Shown piece after piece: positions 33,128 to 42,480 of a DNA stretch of 64,000 nt (position 1 is its first letter; the number at the start of each line of letters is the position of its first letter). This stretch comes from Leptospiraceae bacterium. GTDB lineage: Bacteria; Spirochaetota; Leptospiria; Leptospirales; Leptospiraceae. The DNA is taken from positions 1,116,001 to 1,180,000 of the forward strand of contig JACKPC010000001.1 in NCBI GenBank assembly GCA_024233835.1, in the 5' to 3' direction. A program made the position numbers and the translations under genes. Below the pieces are notes generated by a model. The model saw only the letters and a program-made list of their open reading frames with translations. It had not been told where the DNA came from and did not search any database.

Positions 33128-35131
33128 TTATTCTTCCTTCTTCTTTCTGAGATTTTTCAATGACTGAAGTTTTTGCTTCATAAGTAAAATCAAATCTTTT
33201 ACATCCATATTAGCTTTTAGTTTTACTTCCCCGCTATCCTCGGTTTGCTTTTCTTTTGATATAGACAGCCTATCTTCTTTTTGTTCTTTAGGTTGTTCGG
33301 GAGGAAGGGCTTCTAAGTCCAGGTCAATCCGTAAATATTTCTTATTAATAAGACCTATCTCATATTTCCCACCTAAAAGTCTCAGGGTTTCTTTTATAAT
33401 TTCCCAACGTATTGATTGAATATCTTCTTTATTACTATCCAATAATTCCTTGTAAAGCTTCTGGGTGAGTTGTGGATTTTTATTATATAGCATAAAACGA
33501 AAGTGGATATTATGCTTCAAGTCATTCGTAATAATCAGATCTATATTTTCAAAATCTTTAAAACCGGAAAAATCAATTAAACGGATGATTAAAGAATTAA
33601 TTAGTTCTAAATTATTCTCAATTTGGTATTCCGGACCTACTTTGATAGAATAAGTAATCTGTCCCTCCGGAATAACAACCCTGATGAAATCTACGAAATC
33701 TATCTTTTCGATATAAATCAATTCTGATGTAGTTTCGAGTCTGGATAATTCTTGAATGTCATCCATAGAAGCCTGTAGATTTTTATAAATCAGTTCAATC
33801 TGTAAAACATTTTCGCGGAATATTTTTTTGTCTTTCGTTTCTCGAATAAGCTCCAAACGATTTTTAGCCTCATTTAAGGAGGAACCCAAAATCTTATCCA
33901 TATAAACAAAGAGCTTTACACGCATATTATCAATTTCTTTTAATTGACTATAGCGCTTCAGAATTCCCCGTTTCAAACCTATGAATCTAAGTCGTAAAGC
34001 AAGAGTAGTTGTGAGGATAAAAAACAAAAAGGAACCATCTATTAAAGATTCATTCTTTACAAATCCCTTTTCGATGAGTATCTCAACAATCACCGCGTAT
34101 GTAAAATAACTGAGAGAAACTAAAAGTATAATCCCATCTTTATTTTTTTCAAATATCTTCTTATAGGTTCTATATACCGAATATCCGAGGATAAGAATTA
34201 AGTGAACCGCCCAGATAGCGATGAAATCGTGCCAGAATGTGGGCTTTCGTATAAAAATAAAAATAATGGGGATAAGGAAATTAAAAAGGTAATAATAATT
34301 AAAATACTTATTTTCCTCGTAATGAAAAAAGGCATGTAAGAAACGAACATAAAAGTAAGGAAGATTTAGAAAAAGAAAATATTCTAAGTATTTAAATAAG
34401 ATAAAATTATCATACAATTCCAGCCTGATTTCATTTTTGCAAAATTGATAAAGACCAAAAACGATGATGAAAAAAGAAAAAGATAGGTATTCTTTCAGAT
34501 CCTTTTTCTTTAAATATTGAATTATGAAAAAGATTCCAATAAAAAGATAAAGAGCGATATAAATCATCTCGTTGGTTGAACGATAGACAATGGACTCAGT
34601 AGCATCCTCAATGGGACGGATAGAAACGGGTTCTGCTATAATACCTGCAACATTTCTAAAATTTGATTCAATTCGAATGGCAATTAGATTTTCACCCGGA
34701 AGAATCAATTTATTAGAAATTGAATAGACTCTTTCCTCATCGAAATAATAATCTATTTTTCTCTCTATATCCGGATGATGACCGTTCACCCCTATTAATA
34801 CACCATTTATATATACCCTATCTTCTCCGAAAGTTCTCCCTAAATGTAAAGCAACCGATTGAAGGTTCGAAAGACTGTCAGAATCAAAAGCCCTCCGTAA
34901 CCAGAATCCCCCTGTATGTGTTCTGTTTAATAATTTGATATTCACAGGAAGATTTATCTTCTCCCACTTCTCATGAGAAACATTGCGGGATGAGAAGTTC
35001 TTATCATCCTTATAGGAGATATACCAATCACCTGCACTTAAATCAATTGAGTTATGACTTGTATCTTTTTTGCCTCCTCCACAGGAAATTAGGAAGAGAA
35101 GAAGGATTAGGGATTTTTTTATGACTTTCAT
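33128..35131 (-). CDS. 7TM receptor lipoprotein with degenerate kinase-like output
   Basis: The 667-residue product has a lipoprotein signal (LILLLFLISCGGG), a periplasmic jelly-roll-like sensory domain of 7TMR-DISM type (about 30-185; WLRRAF, VYINGVLIG, LILPGENLIAIRI) and about eight membrane helices (about 190-385). The cytoplasmic part follows a coiled coil (410-480) and keeps a faint histidine-kinase outline, but I see no H-box His and no GTGIGL ATP lid; it ends in a Lys-rich tail. It is probably a signal receiver without kinase activity. It lies 2 bases after the related gene 35134-37014 and appears to be its diverged duplicate. Confidence 0.75.
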   Translation of the reverse strand: MKVIKKSLILLLFLISCGGGKKDTSHNSIDLSAGDWYISYKDDKNFSSRNVSHEKWEKINLPVNIKLLNRTHTGGFWLRRAFDSDSLSNLQSVALHLGRTFGEDRVYINGVLIGVNGHHPDIERKIDYYFDEERVYSISNKLILPGENLIAIRIESNFRNVAGIIAEPVSIRPIEDATESIVYRSTNEMIYIALYLFIGIFFIIQYLKKKDLKEYLSFSFFIIVFGLYQFCKNEIRLELYDNFILFKYLEYFLFLNLPYFYVRFLHAFFHYEENKYFNYYYLFNFLIPIIFIFIRKPTFWHDFIAIWAVHLILILGYSVYRTYKKIFEKNKDGIILLVSLSYFTYAVIVEILIEKGFVKNESLIDGSFLFFILTTTLALRLRFIGLKRGILKRYSQLKEIDNMRVKLFVYMDKILGSSLNEAKNRLELIRETKDKKIFRENVLQIELIYKNLQASMDDIQELSRLETTSELIYIEKIDFVDFIRVVIPEGQITYSIKVGPEYQIENNLELINSLIIRLIDFSGFKDFENIDLIITNDLKHNIHFRFMLYNKNPQLTQKLYKELLDSNKEDIQSIRWEIIKETLRLLGGKYEIGLINKKYLRIDLDLEALPPEQPKEQKEDRLSISKEKQTEDSGEVKLKANMDVKDLILLMKQKLQSLKNLRKKKEE

Positions 35132-35133
35132 AT

Positions 35134-37014
35134 TTACTTCTTATTTGGAAATTGAATTTCAAAAGAAAGGCCTTTTCCTTTTTTTGAAATAAGCTTCATT
35201 TCGCCTTTCATATACCGAATAGATTCTCGGGCAATACTTAAACCGATACCTGTTCCCGGAATTTCCTTGATTACTTTCGTATTCCCTCTAACAAACTTAT
35301 CAAATAGACTTTCCGGATCTTCAAGATCTACCCCCGGTCCTTTGTCTGTAATTTTCATCTCAAGAGTATCTGTATTTTGCTTAGTGTCTATTCGCATTGA
35401 AGTATCTTCAGAAGTATATTTATAATAATTATCCAGTATATGAAAAATCGCGGTCATCAATAATTCTTTGGATTGGAATACAATTATATCACCTGATTCA
35501 ATATTTAATGTAATATTTTGCCTGTTTTGTTCTAAGCGTTTATCCAATTGCTTGCAAAGTTCCTCAATACTATCTTTAAGTGAAAAGCGCTCCGGTTTAG
35601 GAATATATAGTTTCGACTCAAGTTTATCCAAAAAGACTGCGTCTTTAATCATAAGCTGGATAGCTTCATTATTCAGATAAGCGTGTTTTCCTAATTCCTC
35701 TTTCCACTCCTCTGATTTACTTAATATCGAAATATTTTTAAGAACCATCTCGCTATAAGAACGAAACTCAGAAGAGATGTTCATTAAAAAATTTGTCTTG
35801 AGTCTCTCCATTTTCATTAATTCTTTTTCCAATTTAATGAAGTTATTATAACTCTCAACTGCTTCTTCAGAAAGTTGAATGGATATAATAATTAAGAAAA
35901 ACATAAAACCAAAATGCAAGGATTCCGGAAGGTGGGTCAGGTTTAAAGCATTCAAAGCATCAATCAGGGCCGCTGGAATGATCGCCAGAATACCTATCAA
36001 GAGGTATTTCAATCGGGTCTTCTGTCCGGAATAGTTCGTATAAATTAAATAAATCAAATAAATTAGGGGTAAAAGCATTAGATAAATATTATATTTAATA
36101 ATCAAATCCCAATGCGAAGGTTCATGAGAATACATAGCGAATAAAAACAGAATTAAAACAGGAATCTCATAAGCTAAAAAATAAATCTTCCTCTCTTTTT
36201 GTAGATAGAAGGTCAGAAAATATGCAAAAAGCAGAGGTAAAGGAATTAAGCTTAAAAGCTCAAATTTCATTGTATAGACGAAATCATTCACAAGAACAAA
36301 GCGATAATTAGATCGAAACAGAATATAAAAACCTAAGAAAATTGAGAAAAGTGAGAAAAAAAGATTACTCAGGCGGTTACTCGATTTCACGGTAGATGCA
36401 AGAATAAAATAAAGTCCCATCATAATGAAAACAAAACCAAACATAATTTTTACTACATCGTGTTTGCCTCTGGACCATACAAGACTCATAATATTCGATA
36501 TTTCAGGTACTACAGCTATCCCCTGGTAATTAGTAGAAGAATACAGTCGAATGGCTATCAGGTTATTACCGGAATGAAAAAGGTTTGCAGGCAGATAATA
36601 AACTCTGCGTAATTCCTGATTTGGTACGAGACCCGGCAGGAGTTTACCGGTTTGCGCAATTAAAGTTCCATTTAAATAAACCTCATCTACATCTCTGAGT
36701 TTACCAAGGCTTATACCTAAAAAATCTTTTCCCTTGATGGCATCGGGTCCAAGTTGTAGCTGACATCGATACCAACTATACCCAAAAATCTTAGTATCTG
36801 AAACAATTTTTATATCAGGAAGTAAGCGATTTTCCCAGCCTCCGGTACTGGCAAGTTGTACATTTTTGTATTCCTGATTATCCCCCTTTTTAAACAACCA
36901 GCCTTTTTTTAATTGGATAGGTTTATCAAAGGAAGGTATCGTCACCGAGCAATCAGCATATAAGCTCGAAAAAATTCCTATAAATAGCAATGCAATAAGA
37001 AAGAAATATTTCAT
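35134..37014 (-). CDS. 7TM receptor with histidine-kinase-like domain lacking the H-box His
   Basis: The 626-residue product has a signal peptide, a DISM-type periplasmic domain (about 25-180; WYRCQLQLG, VYLNGTLIAQTG, GNNLIAIRLY), about eight membrane helices (185-390) and a kinase-like part (400-626). The ATPase signatures are intact: HILDNYYKY (N box), DKGPGVD (G1), FDKFVRG (F box) and GTGIGLSIA (G2). The dimerisation helix reads FLMNISSEFRSYSEM, with Ser where SHELRTP has the phospho-acceptor His. It may therefore bind ATP but not autophosphorylate normally. Its start overlaps the end of ppk by 4 bases, a sign of coupling. Confidence 0.8.
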   Translation of the reverse strand: MKYFFLIALLFIGIFSSLYADCSVTIPSFDKPIQLKKGWLFKKGDNQEYKNVQLASTGGWENRLLPDIKIVSDTKIFGYSWYRCQLQLGPDAIKGKDFLGISLGKLRDVDEVYLNGTLIAQTGKLLPGLVPNQELRRVYYLPANLFHSGNNLIAIRLYSSTNYQGIAVVPEISNIMSLVWSRGKHDVVKIMFGFVFIMMGLYFILASTVKSSNRLSNLFFSLFSIFLGFYILFRSNYRFVLVNDFVYTMKFELLSLIPLPLLFAYFLTFYLQKERKIYFLAYEIPVLILFLFAMYSHEPSHWDLIIKYNIYLMLLPLIYLIYLIYTNYSGQKTRLKYLLIGILAIIPAALIDALNALNLTHLPESLHFGFMFFLIIISIQLSEEAVESYNNFIKLEKELMKMERLKTNFLMNISSEFRSYSEMVLKNISILSKSEEWKEELGKHAYLNNEAIQLMIKDAVFLDKLESKLYIPKPERFSLKDSIEELCKQLDKRLEQNRQNITLNIESGDIIVFQSKELLMTAIFHILDNYYKYTSEDTSMRIDTKQNTDTLEMKITDKGPGVDLEDPESLFDKFVRGNTKVIKEIPGTGIGLSIARESIRYMKGEMKLISKKGKGLSFEIQFPNKK

Positions 37015-39101
37015 ATCGTCTCGACTTTTGATAATTCTTCATTAAGTTCAACCATAGCGGTCTGGGAATCCACCGGGATTGATTCTCCCGGAACCAATTT
37101 GGTATAAGAACCATCAGGATTCAGTAAGCGTGCTTTCACATTATCTTTAAGTTGCAATTCCATAATATTTAGAATCTTGCTTTGAATGCCTTTATCAAGG
37201 ATAGGGAACATAGTTTCGAATCGTTTATTGAAATTTCTTGGCATACAATCTGCTGATGCAAGAAATATTCGATGATCTCCTCCATTCCAGAATATATAAA
37301 TTCTCGAATGTTCTAAAAGCCTTCCGACAATAGACCTTACACTAATGTTTTCAGATAAACCCGGTATTCCCGGTTTCAAACAGCAGATGCCCCTGATAAC
37401 TAACTCAATTTTAACTCCCTCTACACTGGCCTGATAAAGAGCTACTATTAAATCCGGATCAACCAACGAGTTCATCTTCATGATGATCCTCGCTTCTTTC
37501 CCTTCCTTTGCATTCTCCATTTCCTGCTTCACAAAGCGGAGCATATCATCCTTCAAATAATAAGGAGCCACAGAAAGCTGTTTTAATCTCGGAAGTTTTG
37601 CAAAACCGGTGATAGCATTAAATAAAAAACCGGCATCTTCTGTAATTTCTTCGTTATTAGTAAATAAGGATATATCTGTGTAAAATCTTGCTGTGGTAGA
37701 ATTATAATTTCCTGTACTTAAGTGCACATAACGATTTATTTTCATATCCTCTCTTCGAACCACAAGAATCAGTTTACAATGGATCTTTAAACCGATAAAA
37801 CCGTATACTACGTGAACACCTGAATCCTCTAATTTCTGAGCCCATTGTATATTTCTTTCTTCGTCAAAACGAGCCTTTAATTCCACAAGTACAGTAACCT
37901 GTTTCCCATTTTCTGCAGCCTGTTTTAAGTATTCAATAATAGGAGAACCTCCGCTGGTTCTATAAAGGGTCATTTTAATCCCCAGAACCTTGGGATCGGT
38001 ACTTGCCATTTTTAAAAAGTTTTCCACTTCCTGAAATGAATCATAAGGATGATGTAACATTATATCTTCCTTGCGAATCATGCGGAAAATTTTATTCATA
38101 GATTCAAACTTAAGTCCGGTTCTTGGTTTTAGATAATTAAATTTCAAGTTAGCAGTATCACTTAAATCATAAAAATACATCAAGTCACTGAGACTTAAAA
38201 GATGCGGTATTGGAAAAATTTCATGTTCTTTTATTTTCAATGAGAATTGGAGAATCTGTCTTAAAATCTGACTGGCATTATGGTTTATATCGAGCCTTAC
38301 CGCTTCTCCCCAGATACGGTTTTTCAATTCCAATTTAACACTGGAAAGAAGGTCATCGGTAACATCATCGCTCAAATCCATATCAGAATCCCGGATGATC
38401 TTAAAGGGATGAACCTCATGTACAATCATTCCATAGAAAAGATCCCCCAAATGGAGTTTGATTATTCCTTCCAGGGGAAAGAATCTCCTGTCTCCATTAT
38501 TCTGTGGAAGTTGCAAAAATCTCGGTAAAACGGAAGGAACCTGAACTACTGCCAGGGACTTTCTTGCTTCTCTGGGGTCGTTTTCATTGCTAAGAGATAT
38601 TGCGAGATTTAAAGTTTTGTTTAAAATATGAGGAAAGGGATGAGAAGTATCAATCGCCAGGGGGGTGAGGACGCTGGAAACCTGCTCTTTGTAATATCTT
38701 TGAATATGATGAATTTCCTCTTCTAAGAGTAAAGCGGGATCCTCAATAATATTAATTCGTTTTTCTTTCAATTCCGGAAGAATAGAGTTAATCAAAATCT
38801 CATACTGCGCTTCTACAAATTGAGAAACTTTTTTAGAAATGCGCTGAAACACTTCAGAGTAACGCATACCATTCAGGCTTTTTCCATCGTTTCCACTCAT
38901 GAGAATTCCACGAAGTCCGGCCACCCGGACCATATAAAATTCATCGAGGTTGGATTCTGTTATGCAAAGAAATTTGAGTCGTTCCAGGATGGGATTTACC
39001 GGGTCTGCTGCTTCTTCTAAAACCCTGTAGTTGAAGTCGAGCCAGGAAAGCTCTCTATCAAAAAAAATTTCAGGATTATCAATACTTAACTGCTTATTCA
39101 T
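37011..39101 (-). CDS. ppk1: Polyphosphate kinase 1
   Basis: The 696-residue enzyme contains the PPK1 domains in order: the N-terminal domain (FFDRELSWLDFNYRVLEEA), the head domain (HHIQRYYKEQVSSVLTPLAI), and two phospholipase-D-like C-terminal domains with FIGLKIHCKLILVVRRE, whose His is the phospho-acceptor, and LLEHSRIYIFWNGG. It reversibly polymerises the ATP gamma-phosphate into polyphosphate. Length is normal. It heads a minus-strand operon with the two 7TM receptors, suggesting control of polyphosphate signalling or storage by envelope cues (inference). Confidence 0.95.
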   Translation of the reverse strand: MNKQLSIDNPEIFFDRELSWLDFNYRVLEEAADPVNPILERLKFLCITESNLDEFYMVRVAGLRGILMSGNDGKSLNGMRYSEVFQRISKKVSQFVEAQYEILINSILPELKEKRINIIEDPALLLEEEIHHIQRYYKEQVSSVLTPLAIDTSHPFPHILNKTLNLAISLSNENDPREARKSLAVVQVPSVLPRFLQLPQNNGDRRFFPLEGIIKLHLGDLFYGMIVHEVHPFKIIRDSDMDLSDDVTDDLLSSVKLELKNRIWGEAVRLDINHNASQILRQILQFSLKIKEHEIFPIPHLLSLSDLMYFYDLSDTANLKFNYLKPRTGLKFESMNKIFRMIRKEDIMLHHPYDSFQEVENFLKMASTDPKVLGIKMTLYRTSGGSPIIEYLKQAAENGKQVTVLVELKARFDEERNIQWAQKLEDSGVHVVYGFIGLKIHCKLILVVRREDMKINRYVHLSTGNYNSTTARFYTDISLFTNNEEITEDAGFLFNAITGFAKLPRLKQLSVAPYYLKDDMLRFVKQEMENAKEGKEARIIMKMNSLVDPDLIVALYQASVEGVKIELVIRGICCLKPGIPGLSENISVRSIVGRLLEHSRIYIFWNGGDHRIFLASADCMPRNFNKRFETMFPILDKGIQSKILNIMELQLKDNVKARLLNPDGSYTKLVPGESIPVDSQTAMVELNEELSKVETI

Positions 39102-39284
39102 AGAAACTCCCGACCCCTATTGATTTACAAAGGAACACAGGTAAACGATTATCAAAAAAGCCCCCTGTGGATCTATAAGAAAAAAAAGTCCGAATTTCTT
39201 TTTAGAAAGGAAAACAGGCGAACTCGGTGAATCGCTTACATTTAAGAAGAAGTTCCCTGATTTTTTGAGTGGATGCCTTTCAGT

Positions 39285-40112
39285 CTATTTAAGTTTCTTC
39301 TTCTTAGTTTTTTCAGACTCAATTGTATCAATCTTATTATTCAGAGATTCTATCAAAGTCTTGGTTTTATCAAGGTCGTCTCGAATACCGGTTATCTGGT
39401 AAATCATCTTCAAAATTTCTAACATAATAACCGACTTACGAAGATCGGCAGTTTCACTTGTAGATAAGTCAAATTTGGTACGGTATTCCTGGGCAGCGTA
39501 GTTGCAAAGCTCAATAATCAGGTTGAAATGTTCTTTGCGAACATAGTAGTGCATATTATTTATGTCTCTTTCTTTTTCGTAAGCTTTGAAATCAAAGAGG
39601 TTCTTGGAAAGAATGGCGAGCTTATAGTAGATTTCCGGCCAGCTCCATTTCCATTTACTGTAAGGACCTGAGGGTTTTTGGTCTCCGTAGGCATCCACAA
39701 TTCCCTCAATAGCAGCTCGAAATCCATGAATGAAGTTGAGCCTTTGAGAAGGACTGAAAAGATCCAGTTTTTCGAGGTATTCCGAATTCTCAGCGAGACT
39801 TCCATCAAAATTCATGGAAACTACTTTTTCCATGTTTGTAAATACGCTATAAATCTCTTTACGCCCTAAATTCAAGTAGAACTCACTTTTCAGCCGTAAT
39901 TTATGCTGAGAAAGCTTATTAATTTCGATGCAGGTGTTGATAAAACGGATAGAATTGAGGACGAGGCCGATGATATAGTACGGCTCTGCATCCTTATTCT
40001 TCTTCATCTGAGATTTATAAAGGATAACTTCTTTTTTAAGTTCCTCTATATAGGACTTAAACTCTTTTAAACTTTCGTTATACTCTAATTTCTGCTGTTT
40101 TGTTAATGCCAT
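39285..40112 (-). CDS. Conserved-looking hypothetical helical protein
   Basis: The 275-residue cytoplasmic protein is rich in helices with coiled-coil ends (KQQKLEYNESLKEFKSYI at the start, IESLNNKIDTIESEKTKKKK at the end). No known motif is visible. It starts 2 bases after the stop of the 57-residue gene at 40115-40288, so the two form a pair. The gap 39102-39284 towards ppk1 has no gene. Confidence 0.65.
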   Translation of the reverse strand: MALTKQQKLEYNESLKEFKSYIEELKKEVILYKSQMKKNKDAEPYYIIGLVLNSIRFINTCIEINKLSQHKLRLKSEFYLNLGRKEIYSVFTNMEKVVSMNFDGSLAENSEYLEKLDLFSPSQRLNFIHGFRAAIEGIVDAYGDQKPSGPYSKWKWSWPEIYYKLAILSKNLFDFKAYEKERDINNMHYYVRKEHFNLIIELCNYAAQEYRTKFDLSTSETADLRKSVIMLEILKMIYQITGIRDDLDKTKTLIESLNNKIDTIESEKTKKKKLK

Positions 40113-40114
40113 TC

Positions 40115-40288
40115 TTATACAAAAACATCAACCAGTAGAGCTTCTGCAATATCATGCACTTCTTCTACAGGGTTGGTATTGTCCACCTCACTGACTTTAT
40201 TATCGTCAGCAGGAGTCTTTAAAATAGCATAATTATACACAGAACTAGTCGTGCTAATATAATAATTGTCTACGGGCCTGATTTCCAT
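40115..40288 (-). CDS. Small 57-residue protein, unknown
   Basis: ATG at 40288 is preceded by a strong AAGGAGC Shine-Dalgarno, and the reading ends at TAA 40115-40117. The product begins MEIRPVDNYYISTTSSVYNY and ends with an acidic helix (EEVHDIAEALLVDVFV). It is polar, has no signal peptide and is not recognised. The spacing to the next gene (2 bases) indicates co-translation with the 275-residue protein. Confidence 0.6.
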   Translation of the reverse strand: MEIRPVDNYYISTTSSVYNYAILKTPADDNKVSEVDNTNPVEEVHDIAEALLVDVFV

Positions 40289-40363
40289 GTTTAGCTCCTT
40301 TTTGTCTCCGGGTGTTTGCCTACTATCTTATTAGACTACTACCCAAGCCTTTGTTTAGTACAA

Positions 40364-41248
40364 TTATTCTAATTTTAAAATTCTGTCACGAGATTTTTTT
40401 GCTTTGTCAAAAAATTTTTTCCAAAAACCCGAAACCTCCGAATTCGAGCCTAAAACCCCTATTAGAACGTTTAGCCTATCTCGAAAATCTATCAAAGATT
40501 GCCGAATTGGCTCCCGATTGGTTTCAATAATGGCATCCCACATTTCCGGATTTGAACCGGCAATTCGCGACATATCCCGAAAACCTCCTCCGGTAAGGGG
40601 AATCGGAGATAAACCTGTTTTTTCGCTTACGGTGGGATTTTCCCAGCACCAATTCGTCATAATCGAAGAAAGAATATGCGGTGAATGGGAAATATAAGCC
40701 AGGGCTTTATCATGCTCTTCAGCTTCGATTTTCAGGGTATACATACCGATTTTTTCCCAGAAATCCCGGATGAAGTCTTCCACTCCCTCCTCTACTCTTT
40801 TTGGAGGAGTCAAAATACAGAGCCTTGCCTCATACAAATCCGCCTGTGCATATTTAAGTCCGGAATGCTCCGAACCTGCCATCGGATGAGAAGAATAATA
40901 GCGATGGGAAGAGGAATATTTCTTCTCGACAGCTTCAATGATTTCCCGTTTTGTTGAGCCCAGATCGGTAACGATCCCCCTGTAAGAAAGGGGAAGCTCT
41001 GCAATTTTTTCACAGGTCAGGTTTACCGGTAAGGAATAAATAATAAGACCGTAGTCATTCCAGAGATCCTTTTCTTTAAACTCGGACTCAAGAAATATAC
41101 TGTCTGCAACTTTTAATTTCAAACCTTCGTCCCGGCTTGAAACGCTCCGAACCACTCCATCAATACGACCGAATGGCAAATTCTTCTGACGAATCGCGAG
41201 AGATAGAGAGGCCCCCATAAGACCCAGACCATAAATGAGTACATTCAT
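40364..41248 (-). CDS. tyrA: Prephenate dehydrogenase
   Basis: The 294-residue enzyme starts with the NAD-binding GLGLMGASLSLAI and contains the catalytic-domain blocks SHPMAGSEHSG (with the His) and ISHSPHILSSIM, then LTGGGFRDMSRIAGSNPEMW. It oxidatively decarboxylates prephenate to 4-hydroxyphenylpyruvate in tyrosine synthesis. It follows pheA by 6 bases on the same strand, forming an aromatic amino-acid operon. Confidence 0.93.
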   Translation of the reverse strand: MNVLIYGLGLMGASLSLAIRQKNLPFGRIDGVVRSVSSRDEGLKLKVADSIFLESEFKEKDLWNDYGLIIYSLPVNLTCEKIAELPLSYRGIVTDLGSTKREIIEAVEKKYSSSHRYYSSHPMAGSEHSGLKYAQADLYEARLCILTPPKRVEEGVEDFIRDFWEKIGMYTLKIEAEEHDKALAYISHSPHILSSIMTNWCWENPTVSEKTGLSPIPLTGGGFRDMSRIAGSNPEMWDAIIETNREPIRQSLIDFRDRLNVLIGVLGSNSEVSGFWKKFFDKAKKSRDRILKLE

Positions 41249-41254
41249 AAGCTC

Positions 41255-42331
41255 TTAAAAACTCTCCGCAGATGGATAAGAACCGAGTACCCTGAGAACC
41301 GTTGTTTTCTCTTCGAGTTCCAATAAAAGCTGACTGATGAGGGGATCTTTTCTATGACCTTCAAAATCCAAAAAGAAATTATATTCCCAGGAGTTTTTTC
41401 GGGTAGGTCTCGACTCAATTTTCGTCAGGTTTATATTATTATCATAAAAGGGTTTCAAAATCGAAAAAAGAGCCCCCGGCCTATCTGAGGTAGAAAAATA
41501 AAGAGAGGTTTTATCCTTGCCTGTTGGCTCACACTCGGCATTTCCAATAATTAAAAAACGGGTAGAGTTATTCGGCATATCCTCAATGGAACGTTGAATA
41601 ATTTCAAGGCCGTATAGCTCTGCTGCAATAGTAGAAGCGATAGCCAGACCATCCTTTCTTTCGGCTACAAGCTGAGCCGCCCTGGCCGTAGAAGAAGTTT
41701 CAACAATTTCACAATGGGGAAGATTTCGAGCAATCCATTCCTTACACTGGGAATTTGCAATTTTTATCCCGTAAAGTTTTTTGGCTTTGGAAAGATCTTT
41801 ATCAAAACCCAGAAGGTGTAGAGAAATTTTCATGTAGGTTTCAGCATAGATTTTCAAATCAGAATACACAAAAACGTCAAGAGTAGAATTCACCAGGCCT
41901 TCGCTGGAATTTTCCACAGGAACTACCCCATAATCGCACTTTCCGGCTTCTACTACCCGAAAAATTTCGGGAATAGAACTTACCGGCTCTACTTCGATCG
42001 AATCACCAAATTTTTCAACCGTAGCCTGATGGGAAAATGAACCCTTCGGGCCTAAAAAAGCGACATGCAAACCTTTTTCTATAGAAATAGCCCCGGACAT
42101 GATTTCTCTATAAATGGCAAATAAGTGGGAATCAGAAAGAGGACCTTTATTTAAATTTTTCACTTTCCGGTATACTTCTCTTTCTCTGTCCGGACGATAG
42201 ATAGGCTCTCCCCTGGTCCGTTTTACTTCGCCGATTTTTCCGGCAAGTTTGGCTCTTTCCTGGATACAGTCTATAATCTCTTTATCCAATTCATCGATAC
42301 GGTTTCGGTATTGCAGCAGGTCTTCGTTCAT
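41255..42331 (-). CDS. pheA: Bifunctional chorismate mutase / prephenate dehydratase
   Basis: The 358-residue P-protein has an N-terminal AroQ-type chorismate mutase (about 5-85; RIDELDKEIIDCIQERAKLA, KNLNKGPLSD), a prephenate dehydratase domain (about 90-270; AFLGPKGSFSHQA, VPVENSSEGLVNSTLD, NNSTRFLIIG) and a C-terminal ACT domain (about 280-358; ALFSILKPFYDNNINLTKIE, ESRPTR) for Phe feedback. It makes phenylpyruvate for phenylalanine synthesis and heads the operon with tyrA. Confidence 0.95.
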   Translation of the reverse strand: MNEDLLQYRNRIDELDKEIIDCIQERAKLAGKIGEVKRTRGEPIYRPDREREVYRKVKNLNKGPLSDSHLFAIYREIMSGAISIEKGLHVAFLGPKGSFSHQATVEKFGDSIEVEPVSSIPEIFRVVEAGKCDYGVVPVENSSEGLVNSTLDVFVYSDLKIYAETYMKISLHLLGFDKDLSKAKKLYGIKIANSQCKEWIARNLPHCEIVETSSTARAAQLVAERKDGLAIASTIAAELYGLEIIQRSIEDMPNNSTRFLIIGNAECEPTGKDKTSLYFSTSDRPGALFSILKPFYDNNINLTKIESRPTRKNSWEYNFFLDFEGHRKDPLISQLLLELEEKTTVLRVLGSYPSAESF

Positions 42332-42480
42332 AATCCTACTTTCAAATTCAAGAAAGGATAAGAAGAGTCAAGTGAAATATAGTTCGAAAGTATTTCCCAA
42401 ATGAGAAATAAACTTTTCATTTTCTAACAGGAAGTTTTTACTGTTATTAAGCAAAAAGAAAGAAATTGCAGGAGATTATT

